From an uncultured Lachnospiraceae bacterium (GTDB lineage Bacteria; Bacillota; Clostridia; Lachnospirales; Lachnospiraceae), in NCBI GenBank assembly GCA_910588865.1, contig CAJUSJ010000001.1:123101-147263 (forward strand): a stretch of DNA of 24,163 nt, in the 5' to 3' direction. The translations under genes and the position numbers were made by a program. This document shows positions 7,101-15,328 of the stretch, one piece after another. Under the pieces are notes generated by a model that did not search any database, was not told the origin of the DNA, and saw only the letters and a program-made list of their open reading frames with translations. The number at the start of each line of letters is the position of its first letter. Positions within the stretch are counted from its first letter, which is position 1.

Positions 7101-8366
7101 ATGCAGAATCTTCTTCTTTGTGTTTCCATTTGCCTGATTGCGGGTTTACTTATGTCGCGGCTGGCCAAGCGGGTAGGACTTCCCGCTGTCACGGCCTACC
7201 TGGTGACAGGGCTGCTTCTGGGTCCCTATTGTATTGGACGGCTGGGGCTTCCGGGGGTGGGGTTTCATTCGATGGAGGATGTCAACTATCTGGGCCTGAT
7301 TTCGGAAATGGCTCTGGGCTTTATCGCGTTCACCATTGGCAATGAGTTCCGGCTGGAGCAGCTGCGCCACATGGGACGCCAGGCCATTACCGTAGGCATT
7401 CTCCAGGCGGTTGTCACCACCATTGTTGTGGATCTGGGTTTGATTACGTTTCATCTGGCCTTTCCGGAGACCCTTTCCCTGGCATCGGCCATTACCCTGG
7501 GTGCCATTGCCGCCGCCACGGCACCTGCCGCTACCCTTATGGTAGTGCGTCAGTACCAGGCGGACGGCCCCCTGACCCGGCTGCTTTTGATGGTGGTAGC
7601 CATTGATGACGCTGTGGGCCTGATGCTCTTCTCCGGGTCCTTTGGCGTGGCCAGCGCCCTGGAGCAGGGCGGAATCAGCCTTATTACCGTGGTGGTGGAG
7701 CCAGTGCTGGAGATTGTTTTTTCCCTTGCGCTGGGAGCTGTGGCCGGGTATATTCTGGACTGGAGCGAGAGGTATTTCCACTCCCGCGGAAACCGGATCT
7801 CCATGACCGTTGCCTTTGTGCTGTTGACGGTAGGACTTTCCATGGTGGAATTTCAGCTGGGACCGGTGCGCTGCGGCTTCTCCCTGCTGCTGGTGTGCAT
7901 GATGACCGGCACCATTTTCTGCAACATCTGTGAGACCTCCGAAGTGCTGATGGAGCGCCTGGACCGGTGGACTACACCTTTGAGTATTCTCTTCTTCGTG
8001 CTGTCCGGAGCGGAGCTGGATCTGCGGATTCTGCGCAATCCCATGGTTCTGCTCATCGGCGTGATCTACATCGCGGCCCGGTCGGCAGGCAAGATTCTGG
8101 GATCCTACAGCAGCTGTGCCTTGACCGGCTGTGAGAAAAATATCCAGAAATATCTGGGCATCACCCTCCTTCCTCAGGCAGGTGTGGCCCTGGGAATGGC
8201 TATCACCGCGGCAAGTCTCTCCGATGGCGCTATGGTCCGCAATGTGGTGCTCTTCTCCGTGCTGGTCTACGAGCTGGTAGCGCCGACCCTCACCAAGAAC
8301 GCGCTGTTCGCGGCAGGAGAGCTTCACTCGGAAGAGCTTCTGAGCCAGAAACACCATGGCAATTAG
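7101..8366 (+). CDS. Cation/proton antiporter, CPA (Kef/NapA-like) family
   Basis: This encodes 421 aa from the ATG at 7101. AAAGGA (7088-7093) is 7 nt from this ATG but only 1 nt from the in-frame ATG at 7095, so 7101 is preferred. About 12-13 hydrophobic segments are visible, and the family hallmarks are recognisable: an N-terminal KRVGLPAVTAYLVTGLLLGP block, a TAPAATLMVVRQY block at the unwound-helix position, and VAIDDAVGLMLF with two adjacent aspartates. In CPA2 antiporters such a DD pair marks electrogenic exchange; ND marks electroneutral. The likely role is Na+(or K+)/H+ exchange in pH and ion homeostasis. There is no C-terminal TrkA-N/RCK domain, so it is not a KefC-type channel. A 408-codon open frame on the opposite strand is a shadow. 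The upstream 6903-7087 region has an AT-rich TATAAT at about 6981 but no convincing -35. Confidence 0.9.
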   Translation: MQNLLLCVSICLIAGLLMSRLAKRVGLPAVTAYLVTGLLLGPYCIGRLGLPGVGFHSMEDVNYLGLISEMALGFIAFTIGNEFRLEQLRHMGRQAITVGILQAVVTTIVVDLGLITFHLAFPETLSLASAITLGAIAAATAPAATLMVVRQYQADGPLTRLLLMVVAIDDAVGLMLFSGSFGVASALEQGGISLITVVVEPVLEIVFSLALGAVAGYILDWSERYFHSRGNRISMTVAFVLLTVGLSMVEFQLGPVRCGFSLLLVCMMTGTIFCNICETSEVLMERLDRWTTPLSILFFVLSGAELDLRILRNPMVLLIGVIYIAARSAGKILGSYSSCALTGCEKNIQKYLGITLLPQAGVALGMAITAASLSDGAMVRNVVLFSVLVYELVAPTLTKNALFAAGELHSEELLSQKHHGN

Positions 8367-8413
8367 GCACATATGAAATCGCGCGGCTCATGTATTTTAG
8401 GGCCAGAAAAACA

Positions 8414-8464
8414 GGGGCTGTGAGAAATGGAATTTCATTTACTCCATTTTTCACAGCCCCTTTT
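8414..8464 (+). terminator. Strong (bidirectional) intrinsic terminator after the antiporter gene
   Basis: GGGGCTGTGAGAAATGGA (8414-8431) pairs with TCCATTTTTCACAGCCCC (8443-8460) over 18 bp with a single G-U, followed by TTTT. Read on the minus strand the stem is followed by TG then TTTTT, so it can also stop transcription arriving from the accessory block to its right. Confidence 0.88.
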
Positions 8465-8498
8465 CAGGTAGAAACGCCGTCGGAATCAAACATTGCCA

Positions 8499-8825
8499 TT
8501 ACATCGTCCTGCCTGCCGGATGCCTTCGCGTCACCGCCCGCCGTAATGAAATGATTCTATACATCATGGGATTTGATCCCACCTCACAATTAGCGGCATA
8601 TTCAAATACTATTTTATATTGAGGATATTTATCCTTTTTGAGAATTTCTGATGTTACACTCTGAATGACTGACTCAACATAAGGTTCCGGAAGTCCTTTA
8701 TATACCCAATTGTCACAATGTAAACAAGAGCCATAATATCTGCTGCTATTTTTTGGTATAAAAGCAATCTCTGCCGCACTTGAGCAGTCAGCATTCCATA
8801 GCGAATTGTTCCACCTTTGTTTATC
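8499..8825 (-). pseudogene. Unrecognised protein fragment without a start codon
   Basis: A minus-strand frame free of stops from 8825 to the TAA at 8499 gives 108 residues with no plausible start at its head. Its composition is protein-like: a CxxC pair (CLHC), then a stretch containing YKGLPEPYVESVIQSV, KKDKYPQYKIVFEY and EVGSNPMMYRIISL. It begins exactly where the resemblance of the neighbouring recombinase frame to its family ends, in a different frame. That looks like two gene pieces joined or frameshifted. Toward its end another frame (8464-8556, stop at 8464) also reads plausibly (GGDAKASGRQDDV...), so a second frame slip is possible. I do not recognise the family. The alternative is that this is chance open sequence. 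Confidence 0.35.
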
Positions 8826-8950
8826 TTAACTTCCACACCGTTACGGAAGGTGAAAACCACCCTGCCGCTCAGATAGCCTATTACGTAAGCCACCAGCCCG
8901 CGGAACTGCTTTTCACTGAAATCCACCGGCAGTTCCGTCTGGTTGGACAA
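8654..8950 (-). pseudogene. Remnant of a large serine recombinase (C-terminal tail only)
   Basis: The open frame is 98 codons with only a TTG as a nominal start and no ribosome site. Residues ~6-43 (ELPVDFSEKQFRGLVAYVIG, then GRVVFTFRNGVEVKI) match the extreme C-terminus typical of large serine recombinases in clostridial transposons: F-[DS]-E-x-x-F-R-x-L-V, then a V-x-F-x-F-x-N-G-x-E-[VI] strand. Only about 8822-8950 shows this; the catalytic resolvase and recombinase domains are absent. The remaining 3' part probably belongs to another fragment in a different frame. It starts 6 nt after the stop of the chromate-type transporter gene, so this is probably the scar of an integrative element next to the resistance operon. 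Confidence 0.5.
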
Positions 8951-8955
8951 CTTTA

Positions 8956-9519
8956 TTAGATGCCATACACCACAATTCCTAAATACGCTGCTATTATGAT
9001 AAGCATAATCGGAGAAAGTTTCTTTTTAAAAATTATTTTCGATCCAAACAAAACCACTACTAATATAGCCGTGATGCTTACTGCCTGAAAATTTACGGAA
9101 GCATCGCTTGCGAAGGGAATACAATTATTAATTATCATATAAACACCTGTGGCAAGAATGATTCCGATAACGCAAGGCTTTAATCCTCTCAATACAGCCT
9201 GCGCGTATTTGTTTTTTAGCAGAGTTTTCAGGGCAATCATAACAAGCAGTATCACGAAAAACGATGGGAGTACGACGGATAATGTTGCTAGTACAGCCCC
9301 CCAAAATCCAGCCTGGCTGCTTCCAACGTATGTGGCAAGATTTACCATAATGGGACCTGGTGTGCTTTCTGCTACCGCAATCATGTAAGTCATCGTCTCA
9401 TCTGTGAGCCAGCCATAGGAAAGCACTACATCTCGAATAAGCGGAATCGCTCCATACGCGCCACCAAAAGAAAAGCACCCAACACGCAGAAACCCCAAAA
9501 TCAATTCAAGATAAATCAT
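8956..9519 (-). CDS. Chromate-type (CHR family) transporter, second subunit
   Basis: This encodes 187 aa from the ATG at 9519, which has AAAGGTGG about 10 nt upstream, inside the end of the preceding gene. A longer in-frame extension would run through that gene and is rejected. The protein is a short, single-domain CHR: GCFSFGGAYGAIPLI near the N-terminus, ESTPGPIMVNLATYVGSSQAGFWGA in the middle and PSFFVILL after it, with 5-6 membrane helices. Short-chain CHR proteins normally function as pairs encoded by adjacent genes, as here (17-nt gap). The family exports chromate; in an anaerobe the real substrate may be another oxyanion. It ends at a mobile-element scar. Confidence 0.85.
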   Translation of the reverse strand: MIYLELILGFLRVGCFSFGGAYGAIPLIRDVVLSYGWLTDETMTYMIAVAESTPGPIMVNLATYVGSSQAGFWGAVLATLSVVLPSFFVILLVMIALKTLLKNKYAQAVLRGLKPCVIGIILATGVYMIINNCIPFASDASVNFQAVSITAILVVVLFGSKIIFKKKLSPIMLIIIAAYLGIVVYGI

Positions 9520-9536
9520 TTTCCTACACCACCTTT

Positions 9537-10094
9537 CTATTCTGGTGCCCCCATAATTACAAAAATGAAAAGACTGACGATCGCCGCAATGCTCATCAAA
9601 CAAATAGAAGAAATATTCCATGAAAAAATGTTGACAAGAAGCATAACAACAAAGGAACAAGTCATGATAATAAATGGCAGAATTTTTCTTTTCATTTTTT
9701 TAACCATGGTAAGGGATGCATCCAGAATCAAAATTCCAACCGCGATTTTTATACCGTGAAAAGCATTGCTAATCCATGTGATTTCAAGAAAGTAATCCAA
9801 AAACATGGAAATCACAAAAATTATGACAAAGGAGGGAAAAACAATGCCTAAAGTGGCAACCAGTGAACCAAGAAATCCCGCTTGTTTGAATCCCACAAAG
9901 GTAGCGCAGTTAATTGCGATCGGACCTGGAGTGGATTCCGCGATTACAGTAACATTCATCATATCATCATGAGAAATCCAGTTCTTCTGTTTTACGCATT
10001 TGTTTTCAATCATGGCAATCATTGCGTAACCACCACCAAATGTAAACAAACCGATTTGGGCAAAGGTTAGAAAAAGATCACGGAGAATACTCAT
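9537..10094 (-). CDS. Chromate-type (CHR family) transporter, first subunit
   Basis: This encodes 185 aa, with GGAGGGG 5 nt before the ATG. Motifs of the family are present: FTFGGGYAMIAMIE (about 17-30), ESTPGPIAINCATFVGFKQAGFLGS (about 53-77) and FPSF (about 85-88), followed by two to three more hydrophobic helices. Its ATG overlaps the stop of the ArsR gene by 4 nt (ATGA), implying translational coupling, and the second subunit follows after 17 nt. The three genes therefore form one operon. The two halves are similar in the first ~100 residues and are expected to insert in opposite orientations as a heterodimer (family knowledge). Chromate specificity is inferred from family only. Confidence 0.87.
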   Translation of the reverse strand: MSILRDLFLTFAQIGLFTFGGGYAMIAMIENKCVKQKNWISHDDMMNVTVIAESTPGPIAINCATFVGFKQAGFLGSLVATLGIVFPSFVIIFVISMFLDYFLEITWISNAFHGIKIAVGILILDASLTMVKKMKRKILPFIIMTCSFVVMLLVNIFSWNISSICLMSIAAIVSLFIFVIMGAPE

Positions 10095-10417
10095 TGCTGC
10101 CCCTCCTTTCTAAACTCGCAATGACAGATCGCGGCATTACGGTCAAGAGATAATGATTGCCTTTGCATTTTCAAAAAAGATTCCATCAAAAAGTCTACGG
10201 CATCTTGTTTTGGCAGATAGTGGGTATGATAGCCATATTTTTCACCATAAATTAAATCTGCCTCCCGCATTACCTTCAAATGCTGTGAAATTGCTGGTTC
10301 AGAGATTCCCAACTTTTTTGAAAGAGAACGAACACAGTGTTTTCGTTCCAAGATATTGTTATAAATTTGAAACCGCATTGGCTCGCCCAATGCTTTCAGC
10401 ATCTTCTCCAGATTCAT
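10091..10417 (-). CDS. ArsR-family metalloregulator-type repressor
   Basis: This encodes 108 aa, with AAAGGAGAGG before the ATG. The winged-helix core is standard ArsR: LGEPMRFQIYNNIL, then the HTH SLSKKLGISEPAISQHLKVM (about 31-50), then a wing with YGYHTHYL. Cysteines occur at 28 and at 98/100 (CHC in the C-terminal tail), which could bind a thiophilic ligand; the classical ELCVCDL site is not present in that form. It is the first gene of the operon with the CHR transporter pair. Two matching 17-bp sites flank the -10/-35 of its own promoter, so autorepression relieved by the transported oxyanion or a metal is the natural reading. The inducer is not determinable from sequence. Confidence 0.88.
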   Translation of the reverse strand: MNLEKMLKALGEPMRFQIYNNILERKHCVRSLSKKLGISEPAISQHLKVMREADLIYGEKYGYHTHYLPKQDAVDFLMESFLKMQRQSLSLDRNAAICHCEFRKEGQQ

Positions 10418-10434
10418 ATTACCTCTCCTTTAAT

Positions 10435-10483
10435 TAAGTGTTTACTTAAATATATATTCTTTTTTTATTTAAGTCAATGCTTA
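10435..10483 (-). promoter_or_regulatory. Promoter with two ArsR-type operators
   Basis: On the minus strand TTGACT (10477-10472), 17 bp and TATATT (10454-10449) form a good sigma-A promoter. Two copies of TAAG-N6-CTTAAAT, in opposite orientation, lie at 10435-10451 and 10467-10483. The first covers the -10 and the start side, the second covers the -35. The first contains a perfect TTAAGT-GTTT-ACTTAA palindrome (10434-10449). Occupancy of either would block RNA polymerase. Assignment to the adjacent ArsR protein is inference from position. Confidence 0.7.
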
Positions 10484-10544
10484 TTTAAAAAGCAACTGCC
10501 AATAAGTCACAATTAGTCATTCAGCATATACCCACGCGTTCACA

Positions 10545-10576
10545 GCGGATGACAAACATTTATGAAAATCATCCGC
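10545..10576. repeat. Inverted repeat in the gap before the HxlR gene
   Basis: GCGGATGA (10545-10552) and TCATCCGC (10569-10576) form a perfect 8-bp inverted repeat with a 16-nt spacer. No T-run follows, so it is not an intrinsic terminator. It could be an operator or a chance hairpin. The rest of the 10484-10740 stretch shows a TATACT about 120 nt before the HxlR start but no good -35, and nothing else identifiable. Confidence 0.4.
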
Positions 10577-10740
10577 GGTGTGGAATGTTACTGTAGAAAA
10601 TCCTCTCTTTCTGTTATATACTGAACGTGTTGATTAACCGTTATCCTAAATTTTAGCAGCACATAAATTTTTCGCAAGAACGCGTTTTTTGGGCAGATAC
10701 TTCCCAAGGGTAGCGATAAAGAAAGGAGTGGATACAGACA

Positions 10741-11109
10741 ATGGAATATTCAAAAGACCAGTTCAACTGCCCAGTGGAGGCCACGCTGTTTTTGATCGGC
10801 GGGAAATATAAGCCGCTTATCCTCTGGTACCTGATCGAAAAACCGCTCCACTACATGGAGCTGGGGCGCATGATTCCAAAAGCAACGCCAAAGATGCTGT
10901 CACAGCAGTTACACGATTTAGAGGAATGTGGGATGATACACCGGGAAGTAATCCCAGATAAACCGCCCAGAACCATATATTCGCTTACCGCGTTTGGCCG
11001 GAGTATTATCCCTGTGCTGGACGCCATGTGCAACTGGGGCGCGGGCTTTTTAGACAGGCTGGATATCCAGCCCCCCTGCCGCGCGAAAAAATCAGCAGGA
11101 GAGCCGTGA
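10741..11109 (+). CDS. HxlR-family transcriptional regulator
   Basis: This encodes 122 aa, with AAAGGAGTGG about 10 nt upstream. HxlR winged-helix features run in order: the N-terminal Cys (FNCPVEATLFLIGGKYKPLILWYL), HTH with LHYMELGRMIPKATPKMLSQQLHDLEECGMI, and a wing with PPRTIYSLTAFGRSIIPVL, then a C-terminal helix containing MCNWG. The Cys at residue 10 is the conserved position that in some members senses electrophiles or oxidants. Regulators of this family usually sit beside the oxidoreductase or transporter they control, but here the neighbours face away and are not obviously related. Its target is therefore unknown, and it may have been separated from it. Confidence 0.9.
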   Translation: MEYSKDQFNCPVEATLFLIGGKYKPLILWYLIEKPLHYMELGRMIPKATPKMLSQQLHDLEECGMIHREVIPDKPPRTIYSLTAFGRSIIPVLDAMCNWGAGFLDRLDIQPPCRAKKSAGEP

Positions 11110-11131
11110 CAGGCTTTCCTGCTGTTCTTTT
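11094..11131 (+). terminator. Intrinsic terminator overlapping the end of the HxlR gene
   Basis: AGCAGGAGAGCC (11094-11105) pairs with GGCTTTCCTGCT (11112-11123) over 12 bp with one G-U, followed by GTTCTTTTC. The left arm lies within the last codons of the HxlR gene, and the stop codon is in the loop. Confidence 0.65.
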
Positions 11132-11289
11132 CATAATTGTAGATCTGGTTCCAATGGGAAAAATCAATCATCCGAAGGCGCTTTCTTTTTGTCCTGGATT
11201 TGAGAATAAAATGTCTTGGAAGTGGATAACGATTTATCATATTATACGCAATCGGAACACTTTTCCCAAAAGAGAGTTTTATAAAAAAT

Positions 11290-13536
11290 CTATAGGCCAA
11301 AATCCAGTTCGTAGTAATTGCCTGCGGCGTCGCGGTACGCATATGCTTTCCCATTTTCGTCCTTCATCTCGTCCGGCATATACAGATCCTTGTCATAACC
11401 GGGAACGTCGTTGGGACTGACGCAAATCCCTTCCGCATCCACGGCAAGAACATTATCCCCGCGCGGCAGAGTGACCGGGAGTCTGCCAACTGGCTGGAAC
11501 CGTCCGAAAATCACATCCAGCGTTGCCGCCGGATCGGTATCAAAGCCGGCAGTCAGCGCATCCGTGTAAGGCTCTACATTGCCGACCTCCCAGGGAAGCG
11601 TAATGTTGATGTTGGCAATCACCTTACCGCCATTAGCGTGGATGGCGTTTGCGATCTCCGCGATCCGTTTCGCGCCTGAAAGCGTTGTTTCCAAATGTGT
11701 TTTGTTTGTCGGCCGTCCCCGCTCATCCACATCGCGTACTGTTTTGTTTTCACAGATATCCAATTCCAGATAACCCTTCGTCGCGCTGAAATATTCCCCT
11801 GAGGACGGCGTTATCATCAGGATCCCGTAATCCGCTTTGGCGGGATCGCTGGTCAGATGGAACTTTTCCAGCCGCTCACGCAGCGCTTTGGTCGCCGCTG
11901 TACCAGCTTTCGCATCCCTGTGGAAGGCTTCCACATACAGCTTTTTTCCCTGGATATTTCGGTCCGTGAGGGGCAGACTCCCGTCATTTTTCAGCAGCAC
12001 CACCGATTTCCGGTGTACGGAAAACGCTTCTTCCCAGTCTGACGGCTCGGCGACGGCTGCCAAGGCGCGCTTCGGATCGCGGTAAGGGTTCTCAAACAAC
12101 CCCTGCTGGAACAGCTCGGTCAGCGTCCGGGTCACGGCGCGGTTCAATGATTCATCTGTCAGAACCAAGTCTTCCGCGCGGTACCCCTCCGGAACCGGAT
12201 GCGTCTCGTAATAGCCGCGTTTTCCGCGGCTATAGGCTTTCCGCGCGGCTTCGTTGTCGAACAGACCGGATATCAGGTCAACACCCGACTGTGTGACCGC
12301 GAAACCGATCCGCTCCGGCACATCAAGGGCTTCCACGCCCCAGCACATATTATGGACAATGCCTGTGTCTGAATTGATATAACCATCAAAGCCCATTTGC
12401 CCGCGAAGCATCCCGTCAATAAATTCCTTGTTATAGGCAAAGCCGTAAGGCGTAAACCGGACAGGATTTCCCTCCCTATCCTGCTGCCGCGCGCTCTTTG
12501 CGTCGGAGGGCTTGGAATAATACGGCATAATGGATGCGGCATGGTATTTTACCGCTGGGCAAAATGCTGGGATATGGTATTTTTGCAGACTTCCCGGCGT
12601 GCGGTAAACGTTCCATTGACCGGCGGCATAATGGGGATCAAAGCCGTTCTCACGGGGCCCGCCGCCTGGAAAGTGCTTCACTGTTACCGAAACGCCCTTT
12701 GGAGTCACCCCTTCTTTGCTGCCCTGAATGCCAGGGATCAGCCGCTCAAAAATCTCGGTGATAAGCGCCGGATCTTCACCGAACGTGCCATAGGCCCGCT
12801 GCCAGCGAGGGTCGGTTACACAGTCCGCCATATACATATAGCCCTTTTTCATGCCGACCCCATCCCATTCCCGGCGGATACAGTCCGCGAAGCGGTCAAT
12901 GATATCCAGACCGTCTCCCCGGACAGCGGCGGCAATGCCCAGCGTCCCCGGCCAGGAGGCGAATACTCCGGCGGCATCGTTCATGCCAAATACGATCTCG
13001 CCGTTTTCGTTGCGGGAGTTGGATACTACCTGAACAGGGACAAAATGGCCGCACTCCTCCGCGACCGCGTGCAGCTGGTTGATCCAATCGGCAATTTCCT
13101 CCGGTTTCGCGTTCGCTCGGAGGATTAAATGGCGGCTGAACCACTCCTTCAGCAGCCTGGTCGTGCCGGGAAGATTCTGCTGGCCGAAAATGGTTTTCCC
13201 GCACAGCTCCCCTTCATCCAGCAGCCCGGACCCGTCGGGGATGACCTGATAGTCTTCGGGAGCCATGGGGCCGGATGGCGGATATTTCGCCATACGCCAG
13301 TCTGAGATGAACAGCTGGCCGATCTTCTCTTCGGTTGTCAGCAGCTCGGCATAGGCTTTCGCACGTTCCTGCGGCGAGCGCCGCCAGTCGTTGACAGCGG
13401 ACACCGTACCGCTGCCGTCAATATCTTTGAAAAACAATCCGTCCTGCTCAAGCACTGGACGCGAAACCGTCCCGATCACAGGTCCATCCGGGTTGGGGTG
13501 GTATTGGATATGGTCAGAGGCTTTTTGGAATTTCAA
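11290..13536 (-). CDS. Glycoside hydrolase family 3 (beta-glycosidase)
   Basis: The only good ribosome site, GGAGGG, lies just after the in-frame ATG at 13551 and 7 nt before a TTG codon at 13536. I therefore take TTG as the start (748 aa); the ATG at 13551 (753 aa) has no site. No signal peptide is present, so the enzyme is cytoplasmic. GH3 hallmarks (753-aa numbering): an N-terminal DIDGSGTVSAVNDWR lead, the KHFPGGGP loop at 292-299, the candidate nucleophile Asp395 in GYINSDTGI, and the second-domain SVVLLKNDGSLPL at 516-528. A fibronectin-III tail was not recognised. The nucleophile context SDTGIVHNMCWG differs from the usual SDWGA, so the substrate may be atypical. It is the last gene of the GPH-symporter/sulfatase operon, suggesting hydrolysis of a desulfated glycoside. 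Confidence 0.9.
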   Translation of the reverse strand: MKFQKASDHIQYHPNPDGPVIGTVSRPVLEQDGLFFKDIDGSGTVSAVNDWRRSPQERAKAYAELLTTEEKIGQLFISDWRMAKYPPSGPMAPEDYQVIPDGSGLLDEGELCGKTIFGQQNLPGTTRLLKEWFSRHLILRANAKPEEIADWINQLHAVAEECGHFVPVQVVSNSRNENGEIVFGMNDAAGVFASWPGTLGIAAAVRGDGLDIIDRFADCIRREWDGVGMKKGYMYMADCVTDPRWQRAYGTFGEDPALITEIFERLIPGIQGSKEGVTPKGVSVTVKHFPGGGPRENGFDPHYAAGQWNVYRTPGSLQKYHIPAFCPAVKYHAASIMPYYSKPSDAKSARQQDREGNPVRFTPYGFAYNKEFIDGMLRGQMGFDGYINSDTGIVHNMCWGVEALDVPERIGFAVTQSGVDLISGLFDNEAARKAYSRGKRGYYETHPVPEGYRAEDLVLTDESLNRAVTRTLTELFQQGLFENPYRDPKRALAAVAEPSDWEEAFSVHRKSVVLLKNDGSLPLTDRNIQGKKLYVEAFHRDAKAGTAATKALRERLEKFHLTSDPAKADYGILMITPSSGEYFSATKGYLELDICENKTVRDVDERGRPTNKTHLETTLSGAKRIAEIANAIHANGGKVIANINITLPWEVGNVEPYTDALTAGFDTDPAATLDVIFGRFQPVGRLPVTLPRGDNVLAVDAEGICVSPNDVPGYDKDLYMPDEMKDENGKAYAYRDAAGNYYELDFGL

Positions 13537-13603
13537 TTTGGAACCCTCCATTTCAAGTCAAATGGTATTTTATTGGTTTACACATTTCTGGCTGATAAAG
13601 ATG

Positions 13604-15238
13604 TTAGGAACCGCTCTCTTTCACAGGATTCCCGGCTTCTCCAAACCGCTGTTTGCATTGTTGAATCAGGAGGAACATGTTGGTTCCTTTCGCGATCTGG
13701 GCTTTTATTTCAGATTCATATTCAGGCGGAACCAGCCGCTTCACCTTAGCCCAAATCATTTCGTTTGAGAAGCGGCTGTCGTAGTCGTAAGGGACCGCGT
13801 CAGCGGTTTCCATGAGCCACAGCAGCAAATCTGACTTGAGCCGGGCGGTAACGGATTCCGTCCCGCTCGTCCCAAACAGGTTATGAAGTTCTTGCGGGTC
13901 AGCGGCCAGGTTATAAAGTTCATCCCTGCCGTTGACACGGCTGACCAGCTTCCACTTCTTTGTCCGAATCATGAAACCCTTAGCATGAGCATCGGGATCG
14001 GTTTGAGCATAATGGCGGGGCCAGTAAGGGTGAAAGGGCTGAGTCCCTTTGGGACCGTTTGCGTGAAACTCATCGCAGTGTATCTCATTTGGGTTCCGAC
14101 CGCCCTCGCAGGTAACAAATGTTCGGACTTCGGCGGTCCGATCGGCAAGGATGCCCCGCAGAGACCGTCCATATTGGGTGTGGGTCGGTTCTGTCTGGGC
14201 AAAGTCCATGGCAGTGGCATAAAAGTCTACCAGTTCCACCAAGCTGTCCGAAATCCCGGCATCCAAATCAAATCCTTTGGGCGGCTTCACCAGAAACGGG
14301 ACTTTGGTCAGACAATCTTCAAAGGCGTTTTGAGCCTTTTCGGAAAGTCCATAATCCCCGGTAAAATCCCCATGATCGGAAAAAAAGAAAATAGCTGAGT
14401 TGTCATACTCCCCCGCCTCTTTTAGTGCGTCACACAATTTTCGGAACATATCATCCACCTTCATGCACATACCAAGATAACAGGCCCGCAGTTCACTCCA
14501 ATCTTCCTCGGTATACGGTTCCAATCCCTGGTGAACCCGGATGGCGTTTTCAATATCCGGCTTGCCCGCGCAATCCTCCGGACGGATGCGGGGCGGCAGT
14601 CTGTTCCGGTCAATGGCTGAATAATAAGGTTCTTCTACCTGATACGGCGGATGGGGATTGACCGTGCCCAGGAAAAGGCAGAGGGGCTGATCCGCCGGCT
14701 TCTCCCTGATCCTGGAAATGGCAGCATCCAGATCCTCATCATCCGGACTGTAATTCCGTCCGTTTTCATCCAGGCCCAGTCGTCCGCCAAAAAAAGAGTA
14801 ATATTCCTTGCCGCCTGGCTGTCCCCGCCCCACCTCAGGGCCTGGAGCGTCCGAAGAGGATCCTCCGCCATAATAGATTTCAGAAGCGTGACGCTCTACC
14901 AATCCGGGGATCTGCCCGGCTACCAGATCGTTCCGGGCGTTCATCCAAACATAATACCCGGCGTTTTTCAGTTCTTCGAACAGACTGGTTTCCCACTCCC
15001 GCAGCAAATATGCCATGGTCCGGTGCCCCGTAGTATGGGGATATAATCCGGTTGTAAAGCTGCATCGGCTGGGGACACATACCGGGTGTTGGCAGAACGC
15101 ATTGCGAAAGGATACCGCCTCGGTCCTGGCAAAAGAATCCAGAAACGGTGTCTTCGCGGCCGGGCTGCCTAAATGGGATACCGCGTCGGCACGCATCTGA
15201 TCCGGATTAAAGATAATAATATTGGGCCTTTTCTGCAT
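13604..15238 (-). CDS. Sulfatase of the formylglycine (Cys-type) class
   Basis: This encodes 544 aa from the ATG at 15238, which has GAGAGGTGAG upstream; an in-frame GTG at 15247 is too close to that site. There is no signal peptide, so the enzyme is cytoplasmic. The sulfatase signature is C54-V-P-S-R followed by CSFTTGLYPHTTGHR, where Cys54 is the residue converted to formylglycine. Metal-site segments are present: PNIIIFNPDQMRAD at the N-terminus, and FFSDHGDFTGDYGL in the second half. The C-terminal KKWKLVSR...ELYNLAADPQELHNL is the usual family ending. In anaerobes maturation of a Cys-type sulfatase normally needs a radical-SAM anSME enzyme; none is in this window. Operon context (90 nt after the symporter, before GH3) suggests desulfation of an imported sulfated sugar. 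Confidence 0.93.
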   Translation of the reverse strand: MQKRPNIIIFNPDQMRADAVSHLGSPAAKTPFLDSFARTEAVSFRNAFCQHPVCVPSRCSFTTGLYPHTTGHRTMAYLLREWETSLFEELKNAGYYVWMNARNDLVAGQIPGLVERHASEIYYGGGSSSDAPGPEVGRGQPGGKEYYSFFGGRLGLDENGRNYSPDDEDLDAAISRIREKPADQPLCLFLGTVNPHPPYQVEEPYYSAIDRNRLPPRIRPEDCAGKPDIENAIRVHQGLEPYTEEDWSELRACYLGMCMKVDDMFRKLCDALKEAGEYDNSAIFFFSDHGDFTGDYGLSEKAQNAFEDCLTKVPFLVKPPKGFDLDAGISDSLVELVDFYATAMDFAQTEPTHTQYGRSLRGILADRTAEVRTFVTCEGGRNPNEIHCDEFHANGPKGTQPFHPYWPRHYAQTDPDAHAKGFMIRTKKWKLVSRVNGRDELYNLAADPQELHNLFGTSGTESVTARLKSDLLLWLMETADAVPYDYDSRFSNEMIWAKVKRLVPPEYESEIKAQIAKGTNMFLLIQQCKQRFGEAGNPVKESGS

Positions 15239-15328
15239 TATACTCACCTCTCAAGTTTGTCAAAGGCAAAGATGTTCATGGGACATCTGCCAGATTAACA
15301 GTCAAAATACAGAATGTTCCCTGCCAAG

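Noticed and set aside
7146..8372. 408-codon open frame on the minus strand, His/Gln-rich
   Set aside because: It lies fully opposite the CPA antiporter, has low-complexity His/Gln composition and no ribosome site; it is a codon-bias shadow.
12397..13128. 243-codon plus-strand open frame
   Set aside because: It is antisense to the GH3 gene, whose motifs and ribosome site are clear; no independent start signal.
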